A stretch of DNA of 64,000 bases from an uncultured Chryseobacterium sp. Its GTDB lineage: Bacteria; Bacteroidota; Bacteroidia; Flavobacteriales; Weeksellaceae. Shown here piece by piece: positions 17,030-25,714 of this stretch; the first letter of the stretch is position 1; the number at the start of each line of letters is the position of its first letter. A program made the translations under genes and the position numbers. The notes below the pieces were generated by a model, which did not search any database, was not told the DNA's origin, and was given only the letters and a program-made list of their open reading frames with translations. The stretch is from the NCBI GenBank assembly GCA_913775525.1, contig CAJYLH010000023.1, forward strand, positions 62,001-126,000, given 5' to 3'.

Positions 17030-18031
17030 ATGAGAACAATTACAGTAGAAAACGGATATGGATTAGATCATATAACCATTACGGAAAATCCAATTCCTGA
17101 AGTAGGGGAGCATGAGGTACTGGTAAAGGTGCATGCTGTTTCCCTGAACCAGCTCGATATTATGGTTGCGGAAGGCATATTCGGAACTCCGTTGCCGCAT
17201 GTCCTGGGTTCTGATGCCGCAGGTGTAGTGGTACAGGTAGGACATTCCGTAAAACATTTTGCAGCAGGTGACCGGGTCTGTACCCATTTTATCCATGGTT
17301 GGCAGGATGGTCAGCTTAAAGCTGAATACCTTAAACACAGGCTGGGAACCGACGTCAATGGTGTGTTTGCCGAATACATTTCCCTCAGCGAGCAGGCTCT
17401 GGTTAAAATCCCTGACCGCATGAGCTTTGCAGAAGCATCAACACTGCCTATTGCTGCGTTGGTGGCCTGGGAAGCCGTTGTCAACACCATACAGATCAGA
17501 CCGGGGCAGAGCTTGCTGATCCAGGGAACAGGCGGGGCTTCCGTTTTTGCATTGCAGATCGGGAAAATGATGGGCGCCAAAATAATCGTTACTTCAGGGT
17601 CTGATGAAAAGCTGGCTATTGCGCGGAAACTCGGTGCAGATATCACAGTCAATTACCGGAAGTATCCGGAGTGGCAACAGCAGGTCCTCGAACTGACAAA
17701 TGGTGAAGGTGCGGATGCAGCCGTAGAAATGTCCTGGTCAGAACTGCGTAAAACTGCAGAATCAATGAAGCTGAACGGGAGAATTGCCGTAGTAGGGTTG
17801 CTGGGAGGTCAGTTCACTGAAATCTCCGCGTTTCCGGTCATCCAGAAATGTCTGGCTATATACGGTGTACAGGTGGGCTCGAAAAAATCCTTTGAAGACA
17901 TGATCCGGGCTTTCGGTCTGAATAATGTACATCCCTATATTGACCGGATTTTCCCTATGGAGGATATTCCTGAAGCTATGGAATACTTCAGAACCGGTAA
18001 GCATATCGGTAAAGTGGTGCTTACTTTTTAA
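17030..18031 (+). CDS. NADP-dependent quinone oxidoreductase-like (zinc-less MDR)
   Basis: 333 residues of the medium-chain dehydrogenase/reductase superfamily. It has a GroES-like N-terminal domain (VKVHAVSLNQLDIMVAEG, LGSDAAGVVVQVG) and a Rossmann domain with LIQGTGGASVFALQIGKMMGA. The structural and catalytic zinc ligands of alcohol dehydrogenases are not conserved as a set, which favours a quinone or enone reductase. The divergent HxlR gene with a palindrome in the shared promoter suggests induction by a reactive compound. Confidence 0.85.
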   Translation: MRTITVENGYGLDHITITENPIPEVGEHEVLVKVHAVSLNQLDIMVAEGIFGTPLPHVLGSDAAGVVVQVGHSVKHFAAGDRVCTHFIHGWQDGQLKAEYLKHRLGTDVNGVFAEYISLSEQALVKIPDRMSFAEASTLPIAALVAWEAVVNTIQIRPGQSLLIQGTGGASVFALQIGKMMGAKIIVTSGSDEKLAIARKLGADITVNYRKYPEWQQQVLELTNGEGADAAVEMSWSELRKTAESMKLNGRIAVVGLLGGQFTEISAFPVIQKCLAIYGVQVGSKKSFEDMIRAFGLNNVHPYIDRIFPMEDIPEAMEYFRTGKHIGKVVLTF

Positions 18032-18051
18032 GCCTGCCTATTTAAAACATA

Positions 18052-18076
18052 AAGGCTGCCCGAACAGAGCAGCCTT
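18052..18076. terminator. Stem-loop between converging genes
   Basis: An 8-bp perfect stem AAGGCTGC/GCAGCCTT (18052-18059, 18069-18076). On the minus strand it is followed by an A/T-rich tract. It can end the metallo-beta-lactamase transcript and perhaps the oxidoreductase transcript. Confidence 0.55.
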
Positions 18077-18110
18077 ATGGTATATTCATGATAAAAGTTA
18101 TCAGTCAGAC

Positions 18111-18869
18111 CTATTTATTTTTAAACAGGGCAATCGTATAGTCCAGCAGTTTCCGGTCTCCGTAATCCCCATGACCGGGAATAACTGTTTTTACGTCAGG
18201 ATACTGCCTCTTCACTTTTTCAACGGTAGCTGACCATTCAGAGGTATTGGAATCTCCCAGATATCCCTTACCGGCATCCATCTCCTTGATCAGGCATCCT
18301 CCGAACATGACATGTTCTTCCGGGAAATATCCTACCACATTGTCTCTGGTATGTCCCTCACCGAAAAATTTCGCAGTAGCATATTCTTGTCCCACCTTGA
18401 GCCTGAGTGAATCTGCAAAACTGTGTTCCGGAACTGCATAATGATTTTTCTTAGCCAGTTCAATCGTTTTTGCATAGGCATAGGAAGGAATCTTATGGTT
18501 ATGAAATGCCTGCAAGCCTCCCAGACAGTCATTGTGGAAATGAGTCGGAATAACAGCATTGATGGAACAGTGAAGTTTCTCCTGGACCCATCCAATCAGT
18601 TCTTCAGATTCTTTATCATTGCTGGGGGTATCAAAAATAATGGTTTCCGCACCGTTTCTTACAATCAGCCCGTTACACGGTACTTTCCCAAAGTCATTGG
18701 TCTGTAAAAAAGAGGTGTGCTCAAATGTATTTTCGGATACCTGGGTGATGATCAGATCATCGGAACGGTAGATGACTGAAGGTTTAAAACCCTGGTTTTT
18801 CTGTGGGTTGCAGCCGGATTGCAGGATCAGGAATGCAATAATGACTGATGCCTTAAAAATAGATTTCAT
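18111..18869 (-). CDS. Subclass B1 metallo-beta-lactamase
   Basis: 252 residues with all B1 zinc ligands visible: HFHND (His110, His112, Asp114), GEGHTRDN (His173), FGGCLIK (Cys192) and PGHGDYG (His233). The features PEHSFADSL, FGGC and the GHGDYG end are closer to the CfiA/CcrA branch than to the IND or BlaB enzymes, judged from memory. The N-terminus (LILQSGC) suggests a lipoprotein anchored at Cys20, although the residue at -3 is Gln rather than Leu. B1 enzymes hydrolyse penicillins, cephalosporins and carbapenems in the periplasm. It is 50 bp downstream of a serine-hydrolase gene and probably shares its promoter. Confidence 0.92.
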   Translation of the reverse strand: MKSIFKASVIIAFLILQSGCNPQKNQGFKPSVIYRSDDLIITQVSENTFEHTSFLQTNDFGKVPCNGLIVRNGAETIIFDTPSNDKESEELIGWVQEKLHCSINAVIPTHFHNDCLGGLQAFHNHKIPSYAYAKTIELAKKNHYAVPEHSFADSLRLKVGQEYATAKFFGEGHTRDNVVGYFPEEHVMFGGCLIKEMDAGKGYLGDSNTSEWSATVEKVKRQYPDVKTVIPGHGDYGDRKLLDYTIALFKNK

Positions 18870-18919
18870 AGGTAAAGGGATATGGTTTGCTTAATTGATT
18901 CGACTGAATTCTTAATTAT

Positions 18920-20167
18920 TTAATAGGAATGATGCTCTGGTTGTCCTGTTAAAACAGAATGATTAAGGTGTTTTTTTGAATGTTCGGTGTTTTTTATTCT
19001 GAGTCCCATGGCATAAAGGGCATCATAAAGACTGAAAAAAACGTCTTCTTCTTTTTCGCTGAGTGAAGTATTGGCAAACAGGATGACCGCAACTTCCCTG
19101 TTAAGATCAGAAAGCATGAAAGTCCGTACACCGGGATCAGATCCATTATGGCCGATGCGTTTTCCTCCCATTTTGGTCGCCCAGAAGATCCCTGAATTTA
19201 ATTTGTCCGGATTAACATTTTCAGGGATATGGTCTCCTGTAAACTGGAACCTGAGCATTTCTCTGATGCTTTCTTGCCGGAATAGCTGTTGTCCCTTATA
19301 ATAACCGTTCTGGAGGAGAAAGATGAAAAACTTAGATAAGTCATCTACGGAAGTCCGTACACCGCCGTCCGGATAAGTAACGCAGCCGTAAAGAGGAATC
19401 TGTTGTACAGTATTGTTGTCCTTGGAGTAAAGCTTAGAATGGTTGTTCAGGTCGACCTCTGAAAGGAACCATCCCGTATGAGCCATGCCCAGCGGTTTAA
19501 AAATATACTTGCTGCTATACTTATTCAGCTTCATTCCTGTCTGCAGTTCTACGATATAGCCGGCCAGTCCTGCACAGATATTGGAATATTCCCGGTATTT
19601 GCCCGGCTGATGATTGAGGAAATTTTCTTTGCTGTAGTATTTCCCTCCCGGAACGAAATAGTTCTTCAGGAAATCCCCTAACTGCAGTTCTGCATCCCTG
19701 CCATTCGTATACAGGCTGTCCGTATAAAAAGGGTAACGGTCACTCAGCCCCGACGTATGGATAGCCAGGTTCCGGAGGGTAATTTTGGAATCCGGATAAT
19801 AAGGATTGACGATTTTAAACGGCAGATACGTATTGATATCTTCATCCAGCGAAACTTTACCCTGTTCCACGGCTTTCATCATGCATGCTCCCGTAATGGT
19901 TTTGGATACCGAAGCAATATTCATCAGTGTTGAAGTGGAAAAGGGAATGTGATTTTCCAGGTCTGCAAAGCCGTAACCTTTCTTCCATACCACCTTTTGA
20001 TCGACAATCACGGCGGCGCCAAGGCCTGCTATGCCGGTACGGGTCATCTTTTCCGTTATGATGCTGTCTATATGGACATTCCTTATGTCTGCTCCAGAGG
20101 TCTGTGCATAGCTGTAATTCAGTAATACCAGAAAAAATCCTGTAGCCAGGTGGAAGATTTTATGCAT
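18920..20167 (-). CDS. Beta-lactamase-related serine hydrolase (class C/PBP-like fold)
   Basis: 415 residues with a signal peptide (MHKIFHLATGFFLVLLNYSYA). The motifs of the DD-peptidase/AmpC fold are there: SVSK (Ser86-Lys89), YSN (194-196) and, in place of KTG, GHNGSDPG. HxG rather than KTG and the length fit the broad esterase/peptidase-like group, not a true AmpC. It probably acts in the periplasm on an ester or D-peptide. It is the first gene of a unit with the metallo-beta-lactamase; the promoter upstream is embedded in an 11-bp inverted repeat. Confidence 0.85.
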   Translation of the reverse strand: MHKIFHLATGFFLVLLNYSYAQTSGADIRNVHIDSIITEKMTRTGIAGLGAAVIVDQKVVWKKGYGFADLENHIPFSTSTLMNIASVSKTITGACMMKAVEQGKVSLDEDINTYLPFKIVNPYYPDSKITLRNLAIHTSGLSDRYPFYTDSLYTNGRDAELQLGDFLKNYFVPGGKYYSKENFLNHQPGKYREYSNICAGLAGYIVELQTGMKLNKYSSKYIFKPLGMAHTGWFLSEVDLNNHSKLYSKDNNTVQQIPLYGCVTYPDGGVRTSVDDLSKFFIFLLQNGYYKGQQLFRQESIREMLRFQFTGDHIPENVNPDKLNSGIFWATKMGGKRIGHNGSDPGVRTFMLSDLNREVAVILFANTSLSEKEEDVFFSLYDALYAMGLRIKNTEHSKKHLNHSVLTGQPEHHSY

Positions 20168-20182
20168 AGGGTATGGTAAAGA

Positions 20183-20211
20183 ATCCGTTTCACAAAAGTA
20201 GTGAAACGGAT
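20183..20211 (-). promoter_or_regulatory. Palindrome over the promoter of the beta-lactamase unit
   Basis: Perfect 11-bp arms (20183-20193 and 20201-20211) flank a 7-bp spacer. The minus-strand -7 box TACTTTTG (20193-20200) occupies the spacer. The start codon is at 20167, so the likely transcript start lies inside the left arm. A bound regulator would block the polymerase. It could also form a 5' hairpin. Confidence 0.7.
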
Positions 20212-20308
20212 CTGATAATTATTTAATCATGATTGAGTGTTGCATGAATGGTTGCTGACACGATCTTAATGGGTCCGGCATGATCAGATGGGTTAGGCTT
20301 AATTCTGA

Positions 20309-21088
20309 TTATCCGAAACCTGCTATCCTGATGTTGCTTACAAATACCTTTGAGCCATTACTGTATTGCCATGGGGCAGAGATGTACAAATTCTTTCCAG
20401 CTGAAGGCGCAAAGAAAATCCCGTCGGCAATTTTCCTGTTGCCCAGGTATACGGTCATCCGTTCACCGTTTACTTCCAGCTTTACTTTTAGTACAGTATT
20501 GAGGTACGGTTCCAGGTCAAATGTATTATTGGCATATTTTTCAGGATTTTTGCTTCCGGTATTCACCATATCAGTATCGTAGTACTGCAATTCCACATAT
20601 GCTCCGGAATTGCTGGTATACTCCTTTGTACTGTTGTCTGGAGCAAACCCGAATGATAACGGAGCAATATCTTTTACCTGGTCACCCGTTGCCAAAAGAT
20701 CAAATGTAACGGTGAAATGTTCCGGATACGCGATGGTTTTGTTAAGCTTATAGATCGCTTTGTCTTCAAGAGGCATCCATTTTCCCGAATGCCCTTTCAG
20801 GGTGGTTACGGCAGCCAGTCCGTTACTTTTAACGGAGCTTACGGTGGCCCCTGCGGCATACCCTGAAAAATCTTCAGAAAACAGAGGCATATTTCCCGGG
20901 ACAAAAGGAGCGGACCCTTCCGTTTCTATCGTAGGGGTACTGCTTTTTTTAGCAATCACCTTATCCACTGCCTTTTCTGTTTTTTCTTTGGCTTTCTGCC
21001 ATAATGCACCCAACTGGGCGTGGGAATACAGCGATGCAGACAGCAGCAGAAGGCAGGCGAACCGGGTGGGTAATTTAGCGTATAACAT
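20309..21088 (-). CDS. Exported protein resembling the N-terminal part of Bacteroidota OmpA-family proteins
   Basis: 259 residues with a signal peptide (MLYAKLPTRFACLLLLSASLYSHA). A Lys/Glu-rich helix (WQKAKEKTEKAVDKVIAKK) follows, then a concanavalin-like beta-sandwich stretch (LFSEDFSGYAAGA, LEVNGERMTVYLGNRKIADG). This arrangement is known in Bacteroidota proteins that end with an OmpA peptidoglycan-binding domain. Here the OmpA domain is absent, so this is a shortened relative. It is the last gene of a three-gene operon of secreted proteins. Confidence 0.7.
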   Translation of the reverse strand: MLYAKLPTRFACLLLLSASLYSHAQLGALWQKAKEKTEKAVDKVIAKKSSTPTIETEGSAPFVPGNMPLFSEDFSGYAAGATVSSVKSNGLAAVTTLKGHSGKWMPLEDKAIYKLNKTIAYPEHFTVTFDLLATGDQVKDIAPLSFGFAPDNSTKEYTSNSGAYVELQYYDTDMVNTGSKNPEKYANNTFDLEPYLNTVLKVKLEVNGERMTVYLGNRKIADGIFFAPSAGKNLYISAPWQYSNGSKVFVSNIRIAGFG

Positions 21089-21124
21089 ATATCAATTGAT
21101 TTGGTGATATTAATACTGTATTTG

Positions 21125-21748
21125 TTAATGAAGTTTCACGTTTACGACTTCACCGTTTGCTTTAACTTCAACGAAGGCCTCGATCCGGTCTTCATGATTA
21201 ACGCTATACTGCTTCAGGTCATAATAATCAGTACGGCCATAGCCGTTGTACGCAGCTCCGGTATATTCATGGTAGTAGCCATTTTGTGTGTACGGTAGGA
21301 ACCCCTGGAGGAAATATGTTCCAGGCTTCATTTCAGGGAAAGTAAATTCCCCGCTGCTGTTGGTAATCGCTTCCAGCCTGTACCGGTAGGCTTCGTTGGA
21401 AAGGTATACGTAACGTCTTTTCCTTGTATTTTCTTTTTCTTTCCTGAGCTGGTACCACGCATTGAAATAAGGGGTTACCGGCAGAAGCACCACCCTGATC
21501 TGGTTGGCTAAGATACGTTTGCCCATTTTTATTCCCCAGTTTTTATCTTTTGCCTTGGTAAACGCTACTCCCTTAATGGTTGCGCTTCCTCTGGCAAGCA
21601 TCTTCTTAGCCTGAAGGGAATCGAATGAAACCTGCGGATAGAAAACTTCCTGTTTGTCTTTTTTCTCCGGTTCCTTGTATTGGGCAGCGACAGCCACCGG
21701 GGATATCGTACCGGCAGCGATCATCAGAGTTAAAAATGTGTTTTTCAT
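21125..21748 (-). CDS. Exported protein with carboxypeptidase-regulatory-like domain
   Basis: 207 residues with a signal peptide (MKNTFLTLMIAAGTISPVAVAA). The part around YRLEAITNSSGEFTFPEMKPGTYFLQGFLP is a typical prealbumin-like beta-sandwich repeat (Gly-x-Phe-x-Phe...GxY). The rest is Tyr-rich and charged. It lies between two other secreted-protein genes in a likely operon. The function is unknown. Confidence 0.7.
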   Translation of the reverse strand: MKNTFLTLMIAAGTISPVAVAAQYKEPEKKDKQEVFYPQVSFDSLQAKKMLARGSATIKGVAFTKAKDKNWGIKMGKRILANQIRVVLLPVTPYFNAWYQLRKEKENTRKRRYVYLSNEAYRYRLEAITNSSGEFTFPEMKPGTYFLQGFLPYTQNGYYHEYTGAAYNGYGRTDYYDLKQYSVNHEDRIEAFVEVKANGEVVNVKLH

Positions 21749-21764
21749 ATTTCTTTATTTTATT

Positions 21765-22343
21765 TTACGGATTGATCATGGTGTCGTAAGGGAGGTTGAA
21801 AGATCCTTCGGTAACATTGATGACGGTGCCGTCCATAGACCTTACTTTTCCTGATAAGGTCCCTTTGATGCCCTCTTTACTGATTGTTTCTATGTTGACG
21901 CTGAATACATCATCGCCATAAGACGTATTGTATATAAGCGTCCCTTCTTTCTTTTGAATGGCATAGCGTGCAATCATTCCGGTCTCTGCCGGAGTGGTAT
22001 AGGTGCCTGCTGTAATATTGCCGCCGTTTCTCCATATTTCGAAATCGAGAGAAGGGGAGGGCAGGCTGCCATCCGTAGGGTAAGAGACTTCATTGCCACC
22101 GACTACAATATGCTCCCATCGGTTATCATTGCCGCCGCCCTGGAATTTGGCATTATGGAAATTCACTTTTCTTCCGTCGATGGATGCCTGGAAATAATAA
22201 TCACCCGAGTCTCCCCCGGTATCATCATCTTTCGAGCAGGAACTTATTCCGATCCCTAATATGGCAAAACATAGAAAAAGTCGTAGCCATGAGGTGCGGA
22301 CACGATGTCCCGTCAGGTCTTTTTTTAAAGCAGGTGTATTCAT
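21765..22343 (-). CDS. Lipoprotein of unknown function
   Basis: 192 residues. After a basic N-terminus comes a hydrophobic segment ending GIGISSC, a lipobox with the +2 Ser typical of Bacteroidota lipoproteins, then the acidic KDDDTGGDSGD stretch that often marks outer-membrane export. The remaining ~150 residues look like a beta-sandwich (YYFQASIDGRKVNFHNAKF). It heads the operon with the two following exported proteins; gaps are 16 and 36 bp. Confidence 0.7.
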   Translation of the reverse strand: MNTPALKKDLTGHRVRTSWLRLFLCFAILGIGISSCSKDDDTGGDSGDYYFQASIDGRKVNFHNAKFQGGGNDNRWEHIVVGGNEVSYPTDGSLPSPSLDFEIWRNGGNITAGTYTTPAETGMIARYAIQKKEGTLIYNTSYGDDVFSVNIETISKEGIKGTLSGKVRSMDGTVINVTEGSFNLPYDTMINP

Positions 22344-22352
22344 ATTTTTTTC

Positions 22353-22379
22353 GTGTTAATGAGGTTTAACACAAAGCTA
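22353..22379 (-). promoter_or_regulatory. Promoter box and dyad for the three-gene secreted-protein operon
   Basis: TAGCTTTG on the minus strand (22372-22379) is a TAnnTTTG match 28 bp before the ATG at 22343. Next to it GTGTTAA/TTAACAC (22353-22359, 22366-22372) forms a 7-bp inverted repeat over the expected transcript start. Confidence 0.55.
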
Positions 22380-22491
22380 GGGCAAGAAAAACCGATATGA
22401 AATACCGGCTTCACAGTAATTTTTTTCTACTGGTTTTTAAGTAGTTTTTTATACAAATCAATGAAAATGAAGGATCATGAATATTTTTGCC

Positions 22492-22499
22492 GCATATTT
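22492..22499 (+). promoter_or_regulatory. -7 box for the TPR histidine kinase gene
   Basis: TATTTTTG matches TAnnTTTG, 54 bp before the ATG at 22554. Confidence 0.45.
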
Positions 22500-22553
22500 A
22501 CATCCGGTAATACAGGGAGGCACTCGTCTTTCTTAAAATTTTGATGCGATACA

Positions 22554-24557
22554 ATGAAAAATTATTATTGGGTTCTGATGTTACTTTGGCTTCCTTTGGG
22601 ATTAACGGCTCAACAGCAGATTCCGCTGGATGAAACCAGGTATCTGGACAGCCTTCAGACGGTCTTATGGTCAAAAAGGCCGGACAGCATCAAGGCTGAT
22701 GCCCGTTTTGCATTGGTAGAGTACTGGAAACTGAGGGATACAGCTAAGAGCAGGATCAATCTGGTAGCAGGAAAAAAGCTGGCTCAGAAATATCCGTATT
22801 ACCGGGCGATCATTCCTTTTTATGAAGGACAGTATTACTTCAGCTCAAATCCCGCAAAAGCTTCTGGGGCATTTAAAAAAGCCATACAGGAATTGTCTGC
22901 CTTCCATGATAAGAGAGCTTATGCAAAGCTGGCTTCCGCATGGTACAATTATGCCCTGATGAATAAAGATGAAAAAGGGTACGATTTCATTACCGGAATT
23001 ACCATCGGAAAAGCAATCCCTTATGCTGAAAAGGCCGGTAATCCCGTAATGAAAGGGCATTTTTACACTCAGCTGGCTACGATCTTGATGAATAATGCAC
23101 AATTCGGCAAAGCATCAGATTATAACCAGAAGGCTGTTGACCTGCTGGAAAAAACAGCACCGGCATCAAGCACCCTGCTTTTTGCTTACCTGAGCGGCGT
23201 AAGCATATACTGCTATACCGCCCAGGGTGAGAAAGCCCTTATACTTTTGCAGAAAGCGAAAAAACTGCTTATTCCGTATCCGGATTCAATGAATAATACC
23301 CTTTATTATTATAATGAAACCCTGTATTATACTACCATCAATGCCCTGGAAAAAGCACTAAAAAGTGCAAACCTGGGGATTGCTCTTGCAGATAAATTTC
23401 ATCAGCATCAGATCCGGCAGCAGTTAGTATTCAGGAAATATAACATCTACAGCCAACAGAAAGATTTTAACAATGCACGGAACATCCTGATGGATATCGT
23501 AAAGGACCAGACTTTGATGCGCAACAGCCTTGATAAGGCCATGATTTATGGCGAGCTGGCCAAAACCAACGAGCATCTTAAAGATTACCAGTCGGCTTAC
23601 CGCTGGCTGAACCTGCAACGGAATATTACAGACAGCATCAACAGCAGCGAAAGCAAGATGAAAATCAATGAGCTGGAAACCAGGTACCGTTCAGCCCAGA
23701 GCCGCCAGAAAATTGCCGCATTACAGGCTCAGAACCGTCAGGCGGCTTTAAATACCAAAAATGAACGGCTGTACACCGGTATTTTAGGCATTGGTTGTCT
23801 CCTGCTTTTTGCGGTATTGGGGTTTGCCATCCTTAACGCCCGAAACAAGCGTAAGCTGGCTGAACAGAAAGAAATCAATTACCAGCAGCAGCTGGGTGAA
23901 ATGGAACAGAAGCAGCAGCTGAAAGTAGCCAAAGCCATGCTGGATGGGGAAGAACTGGAACGTGAGCGTATCGCCAGGGATCTGCACGATGGTCTCGGGG
24001 GAATGCTGGCGGGCGTAAAGATCAACCTTTCCTCATGGGCGGAAGACCAGTCTGATATCTGGGAAGACCAAAGCTTCCGGAGAACGGTAGGACAGCTTGA
24101 CGCGGCAGTCAGCGAATTGCGCCGTATTGCCCGGAACATGGTTCCGGACACCCTTTTGAAATTCGGGCTGGAAACAGCACTGAAAGACCTTTGTGAGTTT
24201 TATATGCGGGACGGACTGGAGATTTCCTGCGAATCATTCGGGATCCGGAAAGATATTCCCCTTACCGTACAGCTGAATGTTTACCGGATCATCCAGGAGC
24301 TGATTTCCAATTCTATCCGGCATTCCGGAGCTGCCCATATTCTCATGCAGTGCAGCCAGAACGGGTCTTCTATTTTTATCACCTTTGAGGATGACGGGTC
24401 CGGATTTGATCCGGATGCGGTCAGGAACAAAAAAGGGATGGGACTGGATAACCTGAACAACCGGATCGCCTATCTGAAAGGCGATATGGAAATCCTCTCG
24501 GCACCGGGCGAAGGAACTACCATTAATATTGAACTTAGTACTACGACAGATGGATAA
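22554..24557 (+). CDS. TPR-containing sensor histidine kinase (HisKA_3 type)
   Basis: 667 residues: a signal peptide (MKNYYWVLMLLWLPLGLTA), TPR-like helical repeats in the periplasm (~40-390), one transmembrane helix (~405-425, GILGIGCLLLFAVLGFAIL), a coiled coil, a HisKA_3 domain (ERERIARDLHDGLGG) and a HATPase domain (EDDGSGFDPD, GMGLDNLNNRI). This is the NarX/DesK-type kinase architecture common in Bacteroidota. Its stop overlaps the start of the following response-regulator gene by 8 bp, so the two form a two-component pair. The periplasmic signal is unknown. Confidence 0.92.
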   Translation: MKNYYWVLMLLWLPLGLTAQQQIPLDETRYLDSLQTVLWSKRPDSIKADARFALVEYWKLRDTAKSRINLVAGKKLAQKYPYYRAIIPFYEGQYYFSSNPAKASGAFKKAIQELSAFHDKRAYAKLASAWYNYALMNKDEKGYDFITGITIGKAIPYAEKAGNPVMKGHFYTQLATILMNNAQFGKASDYNQKAVDLLEKTAPASSTLLFAYLSGVSIYCYTAQGEKALILLQKAKKLLIPYPDSMNNTLYYYNETLYYTTINALEKALKSANLGIALADKFHQHQIRQQLVFRKYNIYSQQKDFNNARNILMDIVKDQTLMRNSLDKAMIYGELAKTNEHLKDYQSAYRWLNLQRNITDSINSSESKMKINELETRYRSAQSRQKIAALQAQNRQAALNTKNERLYTGILGIGCLLLFAVLGFAILNARNKRKLAEQKEINYQQQLGEMEQKQQLKVAKAMLDGEELERERIARDLHDGLGGMLAGVKINLSSWAEDQSDIWEDQSFRRTVGQLDAAVSELRRIARNMVPDTLLKFGLETALKDLCEFYMRDGLEISCESFGIRKDIPLTVQLNVYRIIQELISNSIRHSGAAHILMQCSQNGSSIFITFEDDGSGFDPDAVRNKKGMGLDNLNNRIAYLKGDMEILSAPGEGTTINIELSTTTDG

Positions 24558-25182
24558 ATTACGCACTGTGATCGTTGATGATCATCCTATCGTGATTGAA
24601 GGCCTCAGAAACCTTCTTTCCCATGAAGACAATATTGATATTGTAGAAGGGTTCTGCAAAGGCCGGGAATTGCTCAGCTATATACGGACCCACCGTACCG
24701 ACATGGTTTTGCTGGATATTTCCCTTCCGGATATTAACGGGATGGATCTATGCCTGATGATCAAGGAAATATCCGAAAGTACCCTGATCCTCATCCTCAG
24801 CAACCACACCGAGCGGAGCATTATTTTACAGACCATACAGAACGGTGCCAGCGGCTACCTGCTCAAAAACAGTTCCCTTCCGGAACTCAGGAAGTGCATT
24901 GATGAAGCAGTAAAAGGGAATATCTGCTACAGCAGGGAAGTCATTGAAATTATCAGCCGTCCGTCAAAAAATGCTTCTGAAGGCCCTCCGAAACTCACCC
25001 GCCGCGAAAAGCAGATCCTGGCCATGCTTGCAGAAGGGAAAACAAGCCAGATCATTGGAGAAGAACTTTTCCTCAGTCCGCTCACCATTGACACCCACCG
25101 CAGGAACCTGATCCAGAAATTCGGGGTAAAAAACGTCGCTGAGCTGATGATGGCCGCAAGCAGGCTGGGGATCGTAGGATGA
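24550..25182 (+). CDS. LuxR/NarL-type response regulator
   Basis: 210 residues from MDKLRTVIVDDHPIV. The receiver domain carries Asp-Asp near the N-terminus, the phospho-acceptor in MVLLDISLPDING and the Lys in YLLKNS. The C-terminal LuxR HTH reads LTRREKQILAMLAEGKTSQIIGEELFLSPLTIDTHRRNLI (in two halves around the recognition helix). The start at 24550 overlaps the kinase gene by 8 bp; the earlier in-frame ATG at 24529 adds residues without family support. It is the partner of the TPR kinase. Confidence 0.92.
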   Translation: MDKLRTVIVDDHPIVIEGLRNLLSHEDNIDIVEGFCKGRELLSYIRTHRTDMVLLDISLPDINGMDLCLMIKEISESTLILILSNHTERSIILQTIQNGASGYLLKNSSLPELRKCIDEAVKGNICYSREVIEIISRPSKNASEGPPKLTRREKQILAMLAEGKTSQIIGEELFLSPLTIDTHRRNLIQKFGVKNVAELMMAASRLGIVG

Positions 25183-25316
25183 TGATCATGTTTCAGAAAT
25201 GAGCGTGATGACAAGCAGATATAAAGGGATGTGCAGTGATATCATAGCTGCTTTGTATTCTCTATGTGATGGTAATTCACTACATTCGTTAAACCAACAC
25301 ATTAATTTTAAGCCCG

Positions 25317-25682
25317 ATGAAAGCCATATATGTAAAAAGAATCGTTGCCAATATACCAACATCCGATACGGCTGCCGCTGAACTTTTTTATGGTAAAATC
25401 CTCGGGCTGGAAGTCTTGATGGACCACGGCTGGATTACCACTTACGGCAATGATGAAAAGATGGACGTACAGGTAAGCTTTGCTACAGAAGGAGGCTCCG
25501 GAACGGAAGTGCCCGATCTGTCTGTAGAAGTCAATGACGTGGATGCGGTTTACCATCGCATGAAAGAATCAGGATTTTCAGTGGAGTACGGACCTGCCGA
25601 TGAACCCTGGAATGTGTGTCGGTTCTATGTGCGGGATCCGTTTGGGAAACTCATCAATATCCTCCAGCATCAGAATGGCTGA
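25317..25682 (+). CDS. VOC-family (glyoxalase/bleomycin-resistance fold) protein
   Basis: 121 residues with two beta-alpha-beta-beta-beta units: KRIVANIPTSDTAAAELFYGKILGLEV and VEVNDVDAVYHRMKESGFSVEYG, ending FYVRDPFGKLINIL. The metal ligands are not obviously complete, so it may be a binding protein and not an enzyme. It precedes a GNAT-NTF2 gene by 32 bp and may be co-transcribed with it. Confidence 0.85.
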   Translation: MKAIYVKRIVANIPTSDTAAAELFYGKILGLEVLMDHGWITTYGNDEKMDVQVSFATEGGSGTEVPDLSVEVNDVDAVYHRMKESGFSVEYGPADEPWNVCRFYVRDPFGKLINILQHQNG

Positions 25683-25714
25683 TAAATAGATACAATACAT
25701 CAATCCAGATCCTT

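Noticed and set aside
18920..20167. True class C (AmpC) beta-lactamase
   Set aside because: SxxK and YxN are present, but the third motif is HNG in a longer esterase-like chain, which fits the broad serine-hydrolase group better.
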